Shown: positions 8,069 through 16,076 of the stretch, one piece after another
How positions within the stretch are numbered: the stretch's first letter is position 1
How the letters are laid out: every line of letters begins with the position of its first letter
NCBI RefSeq assembly: GCF_030269605.1
Contig: NZ_BSTQ01000015.1
Location: 186,001-250,000, forward strand
Reading direction: 5' to 3'
DNA: 64,000 bases
Origin: Lentzea sp. NBRC 105346
GTDB lineage: Bacteria > Actinomycetota > Actinomycetes > Mycobacteriales > Pseudonocardiaceae
Position numbers and translations under genes: made by a program
The notes under the pieces: model-generated
The model's database searches: none
What the model saw: the letters and a program-made list of their open reading frames with translations, nothing else
What the model was told of the DNA's origin: nothing

Positions 8069-9138
8069 TCGAGCAGGTCCGCGACGCTCGCCAGGTAGAG
8101 CTTCAGCACGAAGCGGGCGTCGCGAGTGCTGTGCCCGGTCAGCTCGTCGATCTTGGCCAGCCGGTACACCAGCGTGTTGCGGTGCACCCGCAGATCGGCC
8201 GCCGCGCGGACGAGGTGCAGTCCGGACTCGCACCACGACACGATCGTCTGCCGCAGCACGGGCCAGTCGTGCTGTGTCCGAAGTGGACCGAGCAGCACGC
8301 GGGCGAACCTGGCCCGCGTCTGCTGGCCCGCGGCGGCGACGAGCTCGGGCACGCGCACGTCGTCGATGTGCACGACCTTCGCCACGCCGGGCAGCCGGGC
8401 CGCGAGGTACAACGCGGTCGACGCGTCCTGGTGGGAGTCGTGCAGCCCGGTGACCGAGGACGCGGCCGACCCGATGCCGGCAGCACAGTCGAAGCCCAGC
8501 TCGGGAATCGGACCCTTCTCCCTGTGTAGCACCACGAACCGGCCCGATCCGGTGCTGCCGACGACGTCCTGCGGATCGTCGAACACCCGCCGCAGCTGCC
8601 GCAGCACGCGCGCGGGATCGGCCGCGGACTCGACGACGACGGCCACCCGCCGCAGGCGCAGGTCGTAGCCGAGCTCGGCCGCGCGGAACGCGAGCAGGTC
8701 CGGCTCGGCGGTGTCGCGGTCGTAGTGCGCGACGTCGCGCAGCAGGTCTTCCACGGCCTTCTCGCGGAACAGCCTGGAGGACAACAGGACCGACTCGCGC
8801 AGCAGGATCTCGGTCTGGTTGCGCACCAGCCGGCCGAAGCGCTCGACCTGGTCTGGCGAGCCGGTGATGCCGACCGTGCCGACGGCCTCGCCGTTGAGCA
8901 CGAGCGGCAGCGTGCATCCCGGCTCGACGCCGGTCAGTTTCCGGGCCGCCGCGAGGTCGTGTGCCATGGCGCGCAACGTCTTGACGACCTCGATGGACGC
9001 TTCGTGGAAGCTGCCGACGCGGGCGGGGTCGCCGCTGCCGATCACGATGCCGTCCCGGTCGGTGATCAGCACGTTGAAGCCGATGATCGCGCTGGTGTCC
9101 ACCGCGATCTCGTGGGCGATCGAGGGCGTGAGGCTCAC
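8059..9138 (-). CDS. CdaR-family (sugar diacid/PucR-type) transcriptional activator
   Basis: Regulator of 359 residues. The N-terminal sugar-diacid recognition domain is marked by IIGFNVLITDRDGIVIGSGD (split: IIGFNVLITD, RDGIVIGSGD) and PARVGSFHEAS. A GGDEF-like middle follows, and a PucR-type C-terminal HTH reads AAADLRVHRNTLVYRLAKI. A longer frame opens at a TTG (9171), but the GTG at 9138 gives the usual N-terminus of the family (SLTPSIAHEIA), so it is preferred. A 17 bp palindrome touches this start codon. It is divergent from the amino-acid importer operon and is likely its regulator. The known members respond to glycerate or aldaric acids; the ligand here is unknown. Confidence 0.85.
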   Translation of the reverse strand: MSLTPSIAHEIAVDTSAIIGFNVLITDRDGIVIGSGDPARVGSFHEASIEVVKTLRAMAHDLAAARKLTGVEPGCTLPLVLNGEAVGTVGITGSPDQVERFGRLVRNQTEILLRESVLLSSRLFREKAVEDLLRDVAHYDRDTAEPDLLAFRAAELGYDLRLRRVAVVVESAADPARVLRQLRRVFDDPQDVVGSTGSGRFVVLHREKGPIPELGFDCAAGIGSAASSVTGLHDSHQDASTALYLAARLPGVAKVVHIDDVRVPELVAAAGQQTRARFARVLLGPLRTQHDWPVLRQTIVSWCESGLHLVRAAADLRVHRNTLVYRLAKIDELTGHSTRDARFVLKLYLASVADLLDQP

Positions 9139-9188
9139 TGTACGAACCGTACAGCTGACGGCGGTAAACAACCAGGAAGTTCTGGTTG
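9138..9188. promoter_or_regulatory. Two perfect palindromes in the divergent control region
   Basis: CTGTACGAACCGTACAG (9138-9154, 7 bp arms) overlaps the regulator's start codon. A second, CAACCAG-GAAGTT-CTGGTTG (9169-9188, 7 bp arms), lies 31 bp further on toward the importer operon. They are different in sequence, so they may bind different proteins, for instance the CdaR-type protein at one and RNA polymerase or another regulator at the other. Function is inferred from position and symmetry. Confidence 0.6.
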
Positions 9189-9268
9189 AGACGACCAGTG
9201 ACCTGGGGTAATGGGCCGCCTAGCGTGTGGTCCACCTCATAGCGAGTAGCGAGCCAGGGACGGGTGCC

Positions 9269-10153
9269 ATGTCGAGAACAGCTGTCTTGCTGCTGGTCGC
9301 CGCCGCGGTGACCGGTTGTTCGTCCAACGCCTCCACCGCGGGTGACCTCGGCACCATCGAACCCGGTGTCCTCAAGGTCGCCATCCAGCCGTACGCGCCG
9401 TACACCGACTACAAGGACCGCAAGCTGACCGGACTCGACAGCGACGTCCTGAACAAGGTCGCGGAGAAGCTGAAGCTGCGCGTCGAGCCCGAGGTCACCG
9501 ACTTCGCGGGCATGCTCGCCGGCGTCCAGTCGCGCCGCGTGGACATCACCATCGGCGGCGTCGCGTGGTCGGCCGACCGGCAGAAGCAGGGCCTGTTCAC
9601 GGATCCGCCCTACTACTCGCCGCCCGCGATGGCGGTGAAGTCGGACAAGCAGTACAAGGCGATCTCCGACCTGGAGGGCAAGCGGCTCGCCACGGTCGAG
9701 GGCTACGTGTGGGTCAAGTCGATCCAGGCGGTGCCCGGCGCGCAGCTGCAGGCGTACCCGGACGGCAACGGCGTGATCGACGATCTCGGCGCGGGAAGAA
9801 CCGACGTCGGCTTCCTCGACCCGCTGATCATCATCGCCGCGCAGAAGGCCCGGCCGGAGCTGGCGTTGAAGACGCAGTACCTGACGCCGCCGACCGACGA
9901 GGACATCAAGGCGAAGCCGGCGTACGAGTACTTCCGGTCGTACATGACGAGCTTCTACCTGCCCAAGCAGGCGACCGCGCTGGAACAGGCGATCTCCAAG
10001 GAGATCCGGGCGATGTACGCCAGCGGTGAGCTGACCGAGCTGATCAGGAAGTACGGCGGCGACCCGGACCAGTTCCTCAAGCCCGCACCGCACATCGCGC
10101 CGCTGCGCCGGGGCGTCGACCGGCCCGCCGACTGGCAACCGCCGACCATCTGA
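9269..10153 (+). CDS. Polar amino-acid ABC transporter substrate-binding lipoprotein
   Basis: Family 3 solute-binding protein of 294 residues. The lipobox VTGC puts the lipidated Cys near residue 17. The mature part starts GVLKVAIQPYAPYTDY and includes GLDSDVLNKVAEKL and DITIGGVAWSADRQKQGLFTDPPY (split: DITIGGVAWSADR, QKQGLFTDPPY), typical of amino-acid or opine binding proteins. The ATG at 9269 follows AGGGA. It heads a four-gene operon with permease, ATPase and a D-amino-acid-dehydrogenase-like flavoenzyme, which suggests uptake of an amino acid, D-amino acid or opine (inference). Confidence 0.9.
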   Translation: MSRTAVLLLVAAAVTGCSSNASTAGDLGTIEPGVLKVAIQPYAPYTDYKDRKLTGLDSDVLNKVAEKLKLRVEPEVTDFAGMLAGVQSRRVDITIGGVAWSADRQKQGLFTDPPYYSPPAMAVKSDKQYKAISDLEGKRLATVEGYVWVKSIQAVPGAQLQAYPDGNGVIDDLGAGRTDVGFLDPLIIIAAQKARPELALKTQYLTPPTDEDIKAKPAYEYFRSYMTSFYLPKQATALEQAISKEIRAMYASGELTELIRKYGGDPDQFLKPAPHIAPLRRGVDRPADWQPPTI

Positions 10154-10165
10154 GGGGGAGTGACC

Positions 10166-10879
10166 ATGTTCCAGGTTCCGTGGTCGGAGTACTCCGCCGA
10201 CCTGTGGGAGGGGTTGCTGAAAACCCTGTCGTACACCGTGGTCGGGTTCGTCGGCGCGGCACTGCTCGGCCTCGCGGTCGCGTTGCTGCGGCTGGGGCGC
10301 ACGCGGCTCATGCGGGTCCCGGCGTTGCTGTACACCGAGATCTTCAAGAACGTGCCGCTGCTCGCGGTGATCTTCCTGACCTACTTCGGGCTCGGCTCGG
10401 TCGGGCTGAAGCTCGACGCGTTCCAGGCGGGCACGCTCAGCCTCGTCGTCTTCTACGCCGCCTACCTGTCGGAGATCTTCCGTTCCGCGATCAACGGCGT
10501 GCACGGCGGCCAGCGCGAGGCGGCCGAGGCGCTCGGCATGGGCACGCTCAGCACGTTCGCGAAAGTCGTTTTCCCGCAGGCGATGCGGCTCGCGTTGCCC
10601 GGCACGAACACGATGCTGGTGGACCTGCTGAAGTCCACGTCGCTGCTCGTGACGATCTCCGCGGCCGAGCTGATGTCGCAGGGCCGGCTGATCACTTCGG
10701 CCACGTTCCGCGCGCTCGAGGTGTACCTCGTGATCGCGGCGATCTACTTCGTCCTGTGTTACCCGCTCTCCCAGGGGCTGCTGTGGTTCGAACGAAGGAT
10801 GCACGCCGGGGTACCGCTGTCGGCCAGGCGCAGGCGCCGGCTGCGCGCCGCACGGGCACTGCTGGAGGTGCCGGCGTGA
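10166..10879 (+). CDS. Amino-acid ABC transporter permease, HisM/GlnP type
   Basis: Membrane permease of 237 residues. Several hydrophobic spans are separated by the family motif ALRLGRTRLMR-type loop and by the EAA motif GGQREAAEALGMGTLSTF (about residues 113-130) followed by KVVFPQAMRLALPG. It passes amino acids taken from the preceding binding protein. The ATG at 10166 is preferred over the GTG at 10160 because GAGGGGGAG (10152-10160) then has the proper spacing. The stop codon is overlapped by the GTG of the next gene. Only one permease is present, so the channel is probably a homodimer. Confidence 0.9.
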   Translation: MFQVPWSEYSADLWEGLLKTLSYTVVGFVGAALLGLAVALLRLGRTRLMRVPALLYTEIFKNVPLLAVIFLTYFGLGSVGLKLDAFQAGTLSLVVFYAAYLSEIFRSAINGVHGGQREAAEALGMGTLSTFAKVVFPQAMRLALPGTNTMLVDLLKSTSLLVTISAAELMSQGRLITSATFRALEVYLVIAAIYFVLCYPLSQGLLWFERRMHAGVPLSARRRRRLRAARALLEVPA

Positions 10880-11628
10880 CTTCAGAGGTGCTGACGATCA
10901 AGGGGCTGAGCAAGTCGTTCAGCGGCCGGCTCGTGCTCGACGACGTGTCGTTGTCCGTCCACAGTGGAACCATCACGGCGATCATCGGGCAGAGCGGTGG
11001 CGGCAAGACCACCCTGCTGCGCTGCCTGAACCTGCTCGAGCAACCGGACCGCGGGCGGATCGACGTGAACGGCACGCCGATCTTCGAGGACGGGGTGGTG
11101 TGCCGCGACCTGCCGAAGCTGCGGCGGAGCGTGGGCATGGTGTTCCAGCGCTTCAACCTGTTCCCGCACCTGACGGCCGTCGAGAACGTGATGCTCGCGC
11201 CGCTCGATGCCGGGGTGGCCGAGGACGAGGCGCTGCGCCGGGCCGTCGAGCTGCTCCGCCGGGTGCGGCTCGCCCATCGTGCCACCGCCTATCCCGAGCA
11301 GATGTCCGGCGGCGAACAGCAGCGCGTGGCGATCGCACGGGCCCTGGCGCTCAAGCCGTCCGTGCTGCTGTTCGACGAACCGACGTCGTCGCTGGACCCC
11401 GAGTCGACCGGAGAGGTGCTCAAGGTGATGCAGGAGCTCGCGGCCGACGGCATGACGATGGTGCTGGTGACGCACGAACTGGCGTTCGCCGGGGATGTCG
11501 CGCACCACGTCGTGTTCGTCGACGGCGGCCGGATCGTCGAGGAGGGCGAGCCGCGGCAGGTGCTCGGCAGCCCGCGCGAGCAGCGCACCCGCGAGTTCCT
11601 CACCCACTTCTCGCGCGAGGGATCATGA
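10876..11628 (+). CDS. Amino-acid ABC transporter ATPase, GlnQ/HisP type
   Basis: ATPase of 250 residues. Walker A is GQSGGGKTT, Q-loop FQRFNLFPHLT, signature MSGGEQQR, Walker B LLFDEPTSSLD, and H-loop VTHE. The phrase FQRFNLFPHLT is diagnostic for the polar amino-acid branch. Start GTG overlaps the permease stop (GTGA), and its own stop overlaps the ATG of the flavoenzyme gene (ATGA), so three consecutive genes are translationally coupled. Confidence 0.92.
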   Translation: MTSEVLTIKGLSKSFSGRLVLDDVSLSVHSGTITAIIGQSGGGKTTLLRCLNLLEQPDRGRIDVNGTPIFEDGVVCRDLPKLRRSVGMVFQRFNLFPHLTAVENVMLAPLDAGVAEDEALRRAVELLRRVRLAHRATAYPEQMSGGEQQRVAIARALALKPSVLLFDEPTSSLDPESTGEVLKVMQELAADGMTMVLVTHELAFAGDVAHHVVFVDGGRIVEEGEPRQVLGSPREQRTREFLTHFSREGS

Positions 11629-12869
11629 GCCCGGTCGTCGTCGTGGGGGGCGGGGTCGTCGGGCTGTGCGTCGCGCACTACCTGGCCACCGCGGGGATCG
11701 AGGTCGAGGTCGTCGAACGGGCGTCGCTCGGCTCGGGTGCGTCGTGGGGCAATGCCGGGTGGGTGTGCCTGAGCCACTCGGCGCCGGTGCCGTCGCCCGG
11801 CGTCACGAACTACGCGTTGCGGTCGCTGGGCCGACCGGAGTCGCCGCTGTACCTGCGGCCCCGGTTCGACCCGCGGTTCCTCGCATGGCTGTGGCGCTTG
11901 TGGCGCAACAGTTCCGAGGCGGCGTTCCGCCGCGGGTACTTCGCCGTGGCCGAGCTGAACCGGCCGACGTTCGACCTCTACGCGGAGCTGGCCGAGCAGG
12001 GTGTCGAGACGACGCTGACCCGGCCGGGGCTCGTGCACGCCTTCCTGTCCGAGGCCGAGGCGGGGCACCACTTGGAGGTGCAGCGGTCGATGGCCGGCTA
12101 CACCGTGCCCGACGACGTGACCACCGGGCCCGAGGCGCGGCTGCTCGACCCGGCGCTGTCGCCGGGGGTGCGCGCGTCGTACCTGGTGCCCGGCGAGGGT
12201 GTCGTGGATCCGGTGCGGCTGGTCGAGTCGCTGGCGCAGTCGGTGAAGAACCTCGGCGGCCAGGTTCGCGAGAACGTCGGCGTCACCGGGTTCCTCCGCG
12301 CCCGCGGCAGGGTGATCGGACTGAGGACGACCGAGGGCGAACTGTGGTGCGACGGGGTCGTCGTCGCCGCGGGCATGTGGTCGCAGCCGCTGCTCGCGTC
12401 GCTCGATGTGCGGCTGTCCATGCAGGCGGGCAAGGGATACAGCTTCACCGTCGACCTCGACCCGGCGCCCGCCCACGCCCTGTACCTCGGTGACCGCCGG
12501 GTGGTCGCGTCACCGATGAACGGCTCCACGCGCATCGCCGGGACGATGGAGCTCAGCGGCAACAACCGCAAGCTCGACTGGCGCCGCATCGTGGCGATCG
12601 CCCAGGCCAGCACGCACTACCTCGGCGAGTGGTTCGACGACCCCGAGGACCTGCCGCGCCGCATCCGCGACCCGTGGGTCGGCGGCCGGCCGTTCCTTGC
12701 CGACGGGCTGCCGGTGATCGACCAGGCGCCAGGCCACGACAACGTCTACGTCGCCACCGGCCACGGCATGCTCGGCGTCACGCTCGGGCCCGCTACCGGA
12801 CGCGCGCTCGTCGACTACGTCGTGTCGGGAATACGTCCCGCTGTGCTGAACGCCTTCCGTTTTCGTTAG
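11625..12869 (+). CDS. FAD-dependent D-amino-acid dehydrogenase-like oxidoreductase
   Basis: DAO/DadA-fold flavoenzyme of 414 residues. The dinucleotide-binding start is VVVGGGVVGLCVAHYLATAG with the acidic end VEVVER, and the C-terminal FAD motif is VYVATGHGMLGVTLGPATG (split at VYVATGHGML / GVTLGPATG). The family oxidises D-amino acids, glycine derivatives or opines, passing electrons to oxygen or quinones. Its start overlaps the ATPase stop by four bases, so it belongs to the importer operon; the operon therefore appears to import and deaminate one substrate. It has no signal peptide and should act in the cytoplasm or at the membrane face. Confidence 0.88.
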   Translation: MSPVVVVGGGVVGLCVAHYLATAGIEVEVVERASLGSGASWGNAGWVCLSHSAPVPSPGVTNYALRSLGRPESPLYLRPRFDPRFLAWLWRLWRNSSEAAFRRGYFAVAELNRPTFDLYAELAEQGVETTLTRPGLVHAFLSEAEAGHHLEVQRSMAGYTVPDDVTTGPEARLLDPALSPGVRASYLVPGEGVVDPVRLVESLAQSVKNLGGQVRENVGVTGFLRARGRVIGLRTTEGELWCDGVVVAAGMWSQPLLASLDVRLSMQAGKGYSFTVDLDPAPAHALYLGDRRVVASPMNGSTRIAGTMELSGNNRKLDWRRIVAIAQASTHYLGEWFDDPEDLPRRIRDPWVGGRPFLADGLPVIDQAPGHDNVYVATGHGMLGVTLGPATGRALVDYVVSGIRPAVLNAFRFR

Positions 12870-12884
12870 GACTTTCGGCCTAAC
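12865..12884 (+). terminator. Hairpin over the stop codon of the flavoenzyme gene
   Basis: GTTAGG (12865-12870) pairs with CCTAAC (12879-12884) around an 8 nt loop, and the stop codon TAG is inside the left arm. The following bases (TTCTTCCG) are only weakly T-rich, so termination strength is uncertain. It is the only obvious hairpin before the NRPS promoter region. Confidence 0.4.
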
Positions 12885-12993
12885 TTCTTCCGTGTGGCGA
12901 CCGTGTGGCGTCATTCAGTATGGCCTCGAAGATTTACTGGGAAAACATTCCTGATACACACTTTCGGCGCGCTGTGGTCGGAATCACGGCGAG

Positions 12994-13022
12994 TTGTGGA
13001 CCGTTTTGGGGATCGCTAGCCT
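12994..13022 (+). promoter_or_regulatory. Possible promoter for the NRPS operon
   Basis: TTGTGG (12994-12999) and TAGCCT (13017-13022) are separated by 17 bp, a reasonable though imperfect vegetative-type promoter 88 bp upstream of the NRPS start. The whole 12885-13109 stretch is lower in GC than the flanking genes, as expected for a control region. No palindromic operator was seen. Confidence 0.3.
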
Positions 13023-13109
13023 CCGTCGCGATCGGTCGGGGGACGATCTTCATCGTGTGTGGTGGTGCGGTCTGCCACACCTCTTGGTCCTTTCGAAAGG
13101 CGTTTGGGG

Positions 13110-16064
13110 ATGGGCGCGGCGGAAATGCCGGTGGATGAGCATCCGCTCCTCGAGGATCTATTTCTGGCACAGGTGTCCCGTTGTCCGGATTCGGTCGCTC
13201 TGGTCGATGACGGGCAGCGTCTCACGTATCGGGAGCTCTATGAAAGGGCTGGCCGAATAGCGGCCGGACTGGTATCACGCGGAGTGGGGCGCGAAACGAT
13301 TGTCGCAATGGCGTTCGAACGTTCGGCGGACGCCGTCGTGTGCACGCTGGCGATCGTGCTGGCCGGCGGGGCGTACCTGCCGATCAACCCCGGCTTCCCG
13401 GCTGAGCGCATCGCGCACATGATCGCTGACAGCGACCCGGTGCTGGTGGTGTGCGGCGACGGGATGACGCTGCCGGGTGGCGTGACTCTGGCGGAGTTGG
13501 AGTCCGATGAACCGTGGGAGGTCGCGCCACGGGACGGCTCGCCGCTCGCGTACGTCATGTACACGTCCGGTTCGACCGGGCGGCCGAAGGGCGTGCTGAT
13601 CGAGCAGGCCGGGATCGTCCGGCTCGTCAGGGACAGCGACTTCTTCCAGCTGGGCGAAACCGATCGGCTGCTGCTCACCGGCGCGCTGGAGTTCGACGCG
13701 GCGACGTTCGAGATCTGGGGCTGCCTGCTCAACGGCGCGACGCTGCACGTGGCGGGCAAGGAGACGCTGGTCGTCGCGGCGAACCTGAAGAAGGCGTTGC
13801 GGGACAACGGCATCACGGTCATGTGGCTGACCGCGCCGCTGTTCGGGCAGATCGTCGAGCAGGACCCGTCGGTGTTCACCGGCCTGCGCGCGTTACTCGT
13901 CGGCGGGGACGTGGTGCATCGCCGCCACGTCGAGCGGCTCGACCCGTCGATCCGCGTGATCAACGGGTACGGGCCGACCGAGAACACCACTTTCACCACG
14001 ACGCACGAGATCCAGCCCGGTACGGGCGACATCCCGATCGGGCGGCCGATCAACGGCACCACCGTGCTGGTGCTCGACGAGCGGCGCCGGCCAAGTCGAA
14101 CCGGCGAGCTCTACACCGGCGGTGCCGGGCTGGCCAGGGGATACCTGAACAACCCCGATCTGACGGCCGAGAAGTTCGTCGTGATCGACGGCGAGCGGTA
14201 CTACCGGACCGGTGACCGCGTCAGCGTCGACGACACCGGCCTCATCCGGTTCCACGGGCGGATCGACGACCAGGTCAAGATCCGCGGGCACCGGGTGGAG
14301 GTCAAGGAGGTCGAGGCGGTTCTGCTGAGCTGCGCCGGCGTTCGCGACGGCTGCGTGGTCGTCCGGTCCGGCGAGGCGGGAAAGTTCCTCGTCGCGTACA
14401 CCGTGCTCGGACCCGGCACGGATCTGCGGGCCGAGCTCGCCGCGCGACTCCCGGACTACATGCGGCCGCAGCACGTCGTCGTCCTGGATCGCTTGCCGCT
14501 CAACCCGAACGGCAAGGTCGACAAGGCTCGGCTGCCCGCGGTGGTCGCCGAAACCGACGACCACGCGGACCTGCCCGAGTCACTGCGGCAGCTCGCGCTG
14601 CTGTGGGCCGAGATCCTGGGCGTTGCGCGCGTCGAGCCGGAGGACGACTTCTTCGCGCTGGGCGGCAACTCGCTGGCGGCGGGCCGGCTGATCGGCCGGC
14701 TCGGCGTCGACCTGCCGTATCGCGAGGTCTTCGAACACCGGACGCTCGCCGCGATGGCCCAGGCCGTCGAACGGGCGCAGGTCCGGTCACTCCGGCCGAT
14801 CGTGGCCGCGCCGGAGGGCCCGTCCGTGTTGCACCCCCAGCAGCGCGGCCTGTACACGAGCTGGCAGGTCGACGCCGCCTCGGTCGCCTACAACGTGCCG
14901 GTCCGGCTGGACATCACGGGACCGCTGAACGCGCGGCAGGTTCGCGACGCCCTGACCGAGTTGGTCGACCGGCACGACGCGCTGCGTATGCGGTTCGTGT
15001 CCACATCGGACGGTGTGCGGCAGGTGGCGGACTCGCCGTCGTTCGAACTCGTCGAGTCACAGCAGGAAGACGGGTTCGTCCGGCCGTTCGACCTCGGCAG
15101 CGGGCCTTTGATGCGAGCCCGGCTGGTGCGCATGGACCACGCGCATCACCGGCTCTACCTCGACGTTCACCACATTGTGTTCGACGGCGTGTCCCTGCGG
15201 ACGCTGGTGTCGGAGTTGGCCGACCTGCTGGCCGGGGTCGCGGTGGCGGCACCGAAGTGGCGGTACGCGGACGCCGCGCAGTGGTTCGCTGATGAGAATT
15301 TTGACGGCACGTACTGGCTGGACGTGCTGCGGGACCCGCCGCGGCTCGACCTGCCGACCGACCATCCGCGTCCGGCCGTGCGGAAGGCGGTCGGCGCGGT
15401 CGTCCGCCGGAGCTGCGGGCCGGTTTCGGAGATCGCGGCGCGGGCCGGGACGACCGACTTCGTCGTGCTGCTCAGCGCGTACACCGCGGTGCTGATGCGG
15501 CTCTCCGGTCAGTCCGACATCGTTGTCGGCAGCCCGATGAGCGGCCGCGTGCACCCCGATTTCGACGCCGTGGTCGGGATGTTCGTCAACACCGCCGGGC
15601 TGCGGATCCAGGTCGGCGAGACCGCGACGCTCGATGACCTGGTGGCGGCCGTGCATCGGCGGCACGCGGAAGCCCTGGAGCACCAGGCGGTTCCGTTCGA
15701 GGACGTCGTCCGCGCGCTGCGGCTGCCGCGCGACCCGAGCCGGTTGCCGCTGCTGGACGCGTTCTTCGCGTTGCAGAACATCGGCTTCGAGACGTTCGAG
15801 CGCGGCGGGCTGCGCGTGGACGTCGAGCTGCCGCACCACGGCTCGTGCCGGTTCGACCTCAACCTCCAGGCCTATCCGCGGTCCGGCGGGTTCCTGCTGG
15901 AGCTCGAGCACAACACCTCCCTGTTCGCCACGGCGTCGGCCGAGTACCTGCTCGACCGCGTGACCGAGCTGGTCGACGAGCTGCTGCGGACCCCGGACAA
16001 CCCGGTGTTCCGGCAAGCCGCGCTCGCCACCACCACATCCGCCCACGCCGACTTCACTTTCTGA
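13110..16064 (+). CDS. NRPS module A-T-C, predicted valine-activating
   Basis: Nonribosomal peptide synthetase of 984 residues that loads the first amino acid and joins it to the next. Order: adenylation (about 10-495; YTSGSTGRPKG core, GYGPTE, YYRTGD, NGKVDK), carrier (LGGNS, Ser near 520), condensation (VHHIVFDG near 686-693). The binding-pocket residues read from the A4-A5 region give DAFWLGGTFK, nine of ten identical to the classical Val code DAFWIGGTFK. There is no N-terminal condensation or formylation domain, so it is a loading module with a free amine. Start ATG 13110 follows GAAAGG with 9 bp spacing; ATG 13125 is an alternative. The next NRPS gene starts 12 bp after its stop. Confidence 0.93.
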   Translation: MGAAEMPVDEHPLLEDLFLAQVSRCPDSVALVDDGQRLTYRELYERAGRIAAGLVSRGVGRETIVAMAFERSADAVVCTLAIVLAGGAYLPINPGFPAERIAHMIADSDPVLVVCGDGMTLPGGVTLAELESDEPWEVAPRDGSPLAYVMYTSGSTGRPKGVLIEQAGIVRLVRDSDFFQLGETDRLLLTGALEFDAATFEIWGCLLNGATLHVAGKETLVVAANLKKALRDNGITVMWLTAPLFGQIVEQDPSVFTGLRALLVGGDVVHRRHVERLDPSIRVINGYGPTENTTFTTTHEIQPGTGDIPIGRPINGTTVLVLDERRRPSRTGELYTGGAGLARGYLNNPDLTAEKFVVIDGERYYRTGDRVSVDDTGLIRFHGRIDDQVKIRGHRVEVKEVEAVLLSCAGVRDGCVVVRSGEAGKFLVAYTVLGPGTDLRAELAARLPDYMRPQHVVVLDRLPLNPNGKVDKARLPAVVAETDDHADLPESLRQLALLWAEILGVARVEPEDDFFALGGNSLAAGRLIGRLGVDLPYREVFEHRTLAAMAQAVERAQVRSLRPIVAAPEGPSVLHPQQRGLYTSWQVDAASVAYNVPVRLDITGPLNARQVRDALTELVDRHDALRMRFVSTSDGVRQVADSPSFELVESQQEDGFVRPFDLGSGPLMRARLVRMDHAHHRLYLDVHHIVFDGVSLRTLVSELADLLAGVAVAAPKWRYADAAQWFADENFDGTYWLDVLRDPPRLDLPTDHPRPAVRKAVGAVVRRSCGPVSEIAARAGTTDFVVLLSAYTAVLMRLSGQSDIVVGSPMSGRVHPDFDAVVGMFVNTAGLRIQVGETATLDDLVAAVHRRHAEALEHQAVPFEDVVRALRLPRDPSRLPLLDAFFALQNIGFETFERGGLRVDVELPHHGSCRFDLNLQAYPRSGGFLLELEHNTSLFATASAEYLLDRVTELVDELLRTPDNPVFRQAALATTTSAHADFTF

Positions 16065-16076
16065 CGAGAGAATCCG

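Noticed and set aside
7904..10804. 966-codon open frame on the minus strand
   Set aside because: It runs antisense through the CdaR-type, binding-protein and permease genes, is extremely Arg-rich, and is the usual shadow produced by high-GC codon bias.
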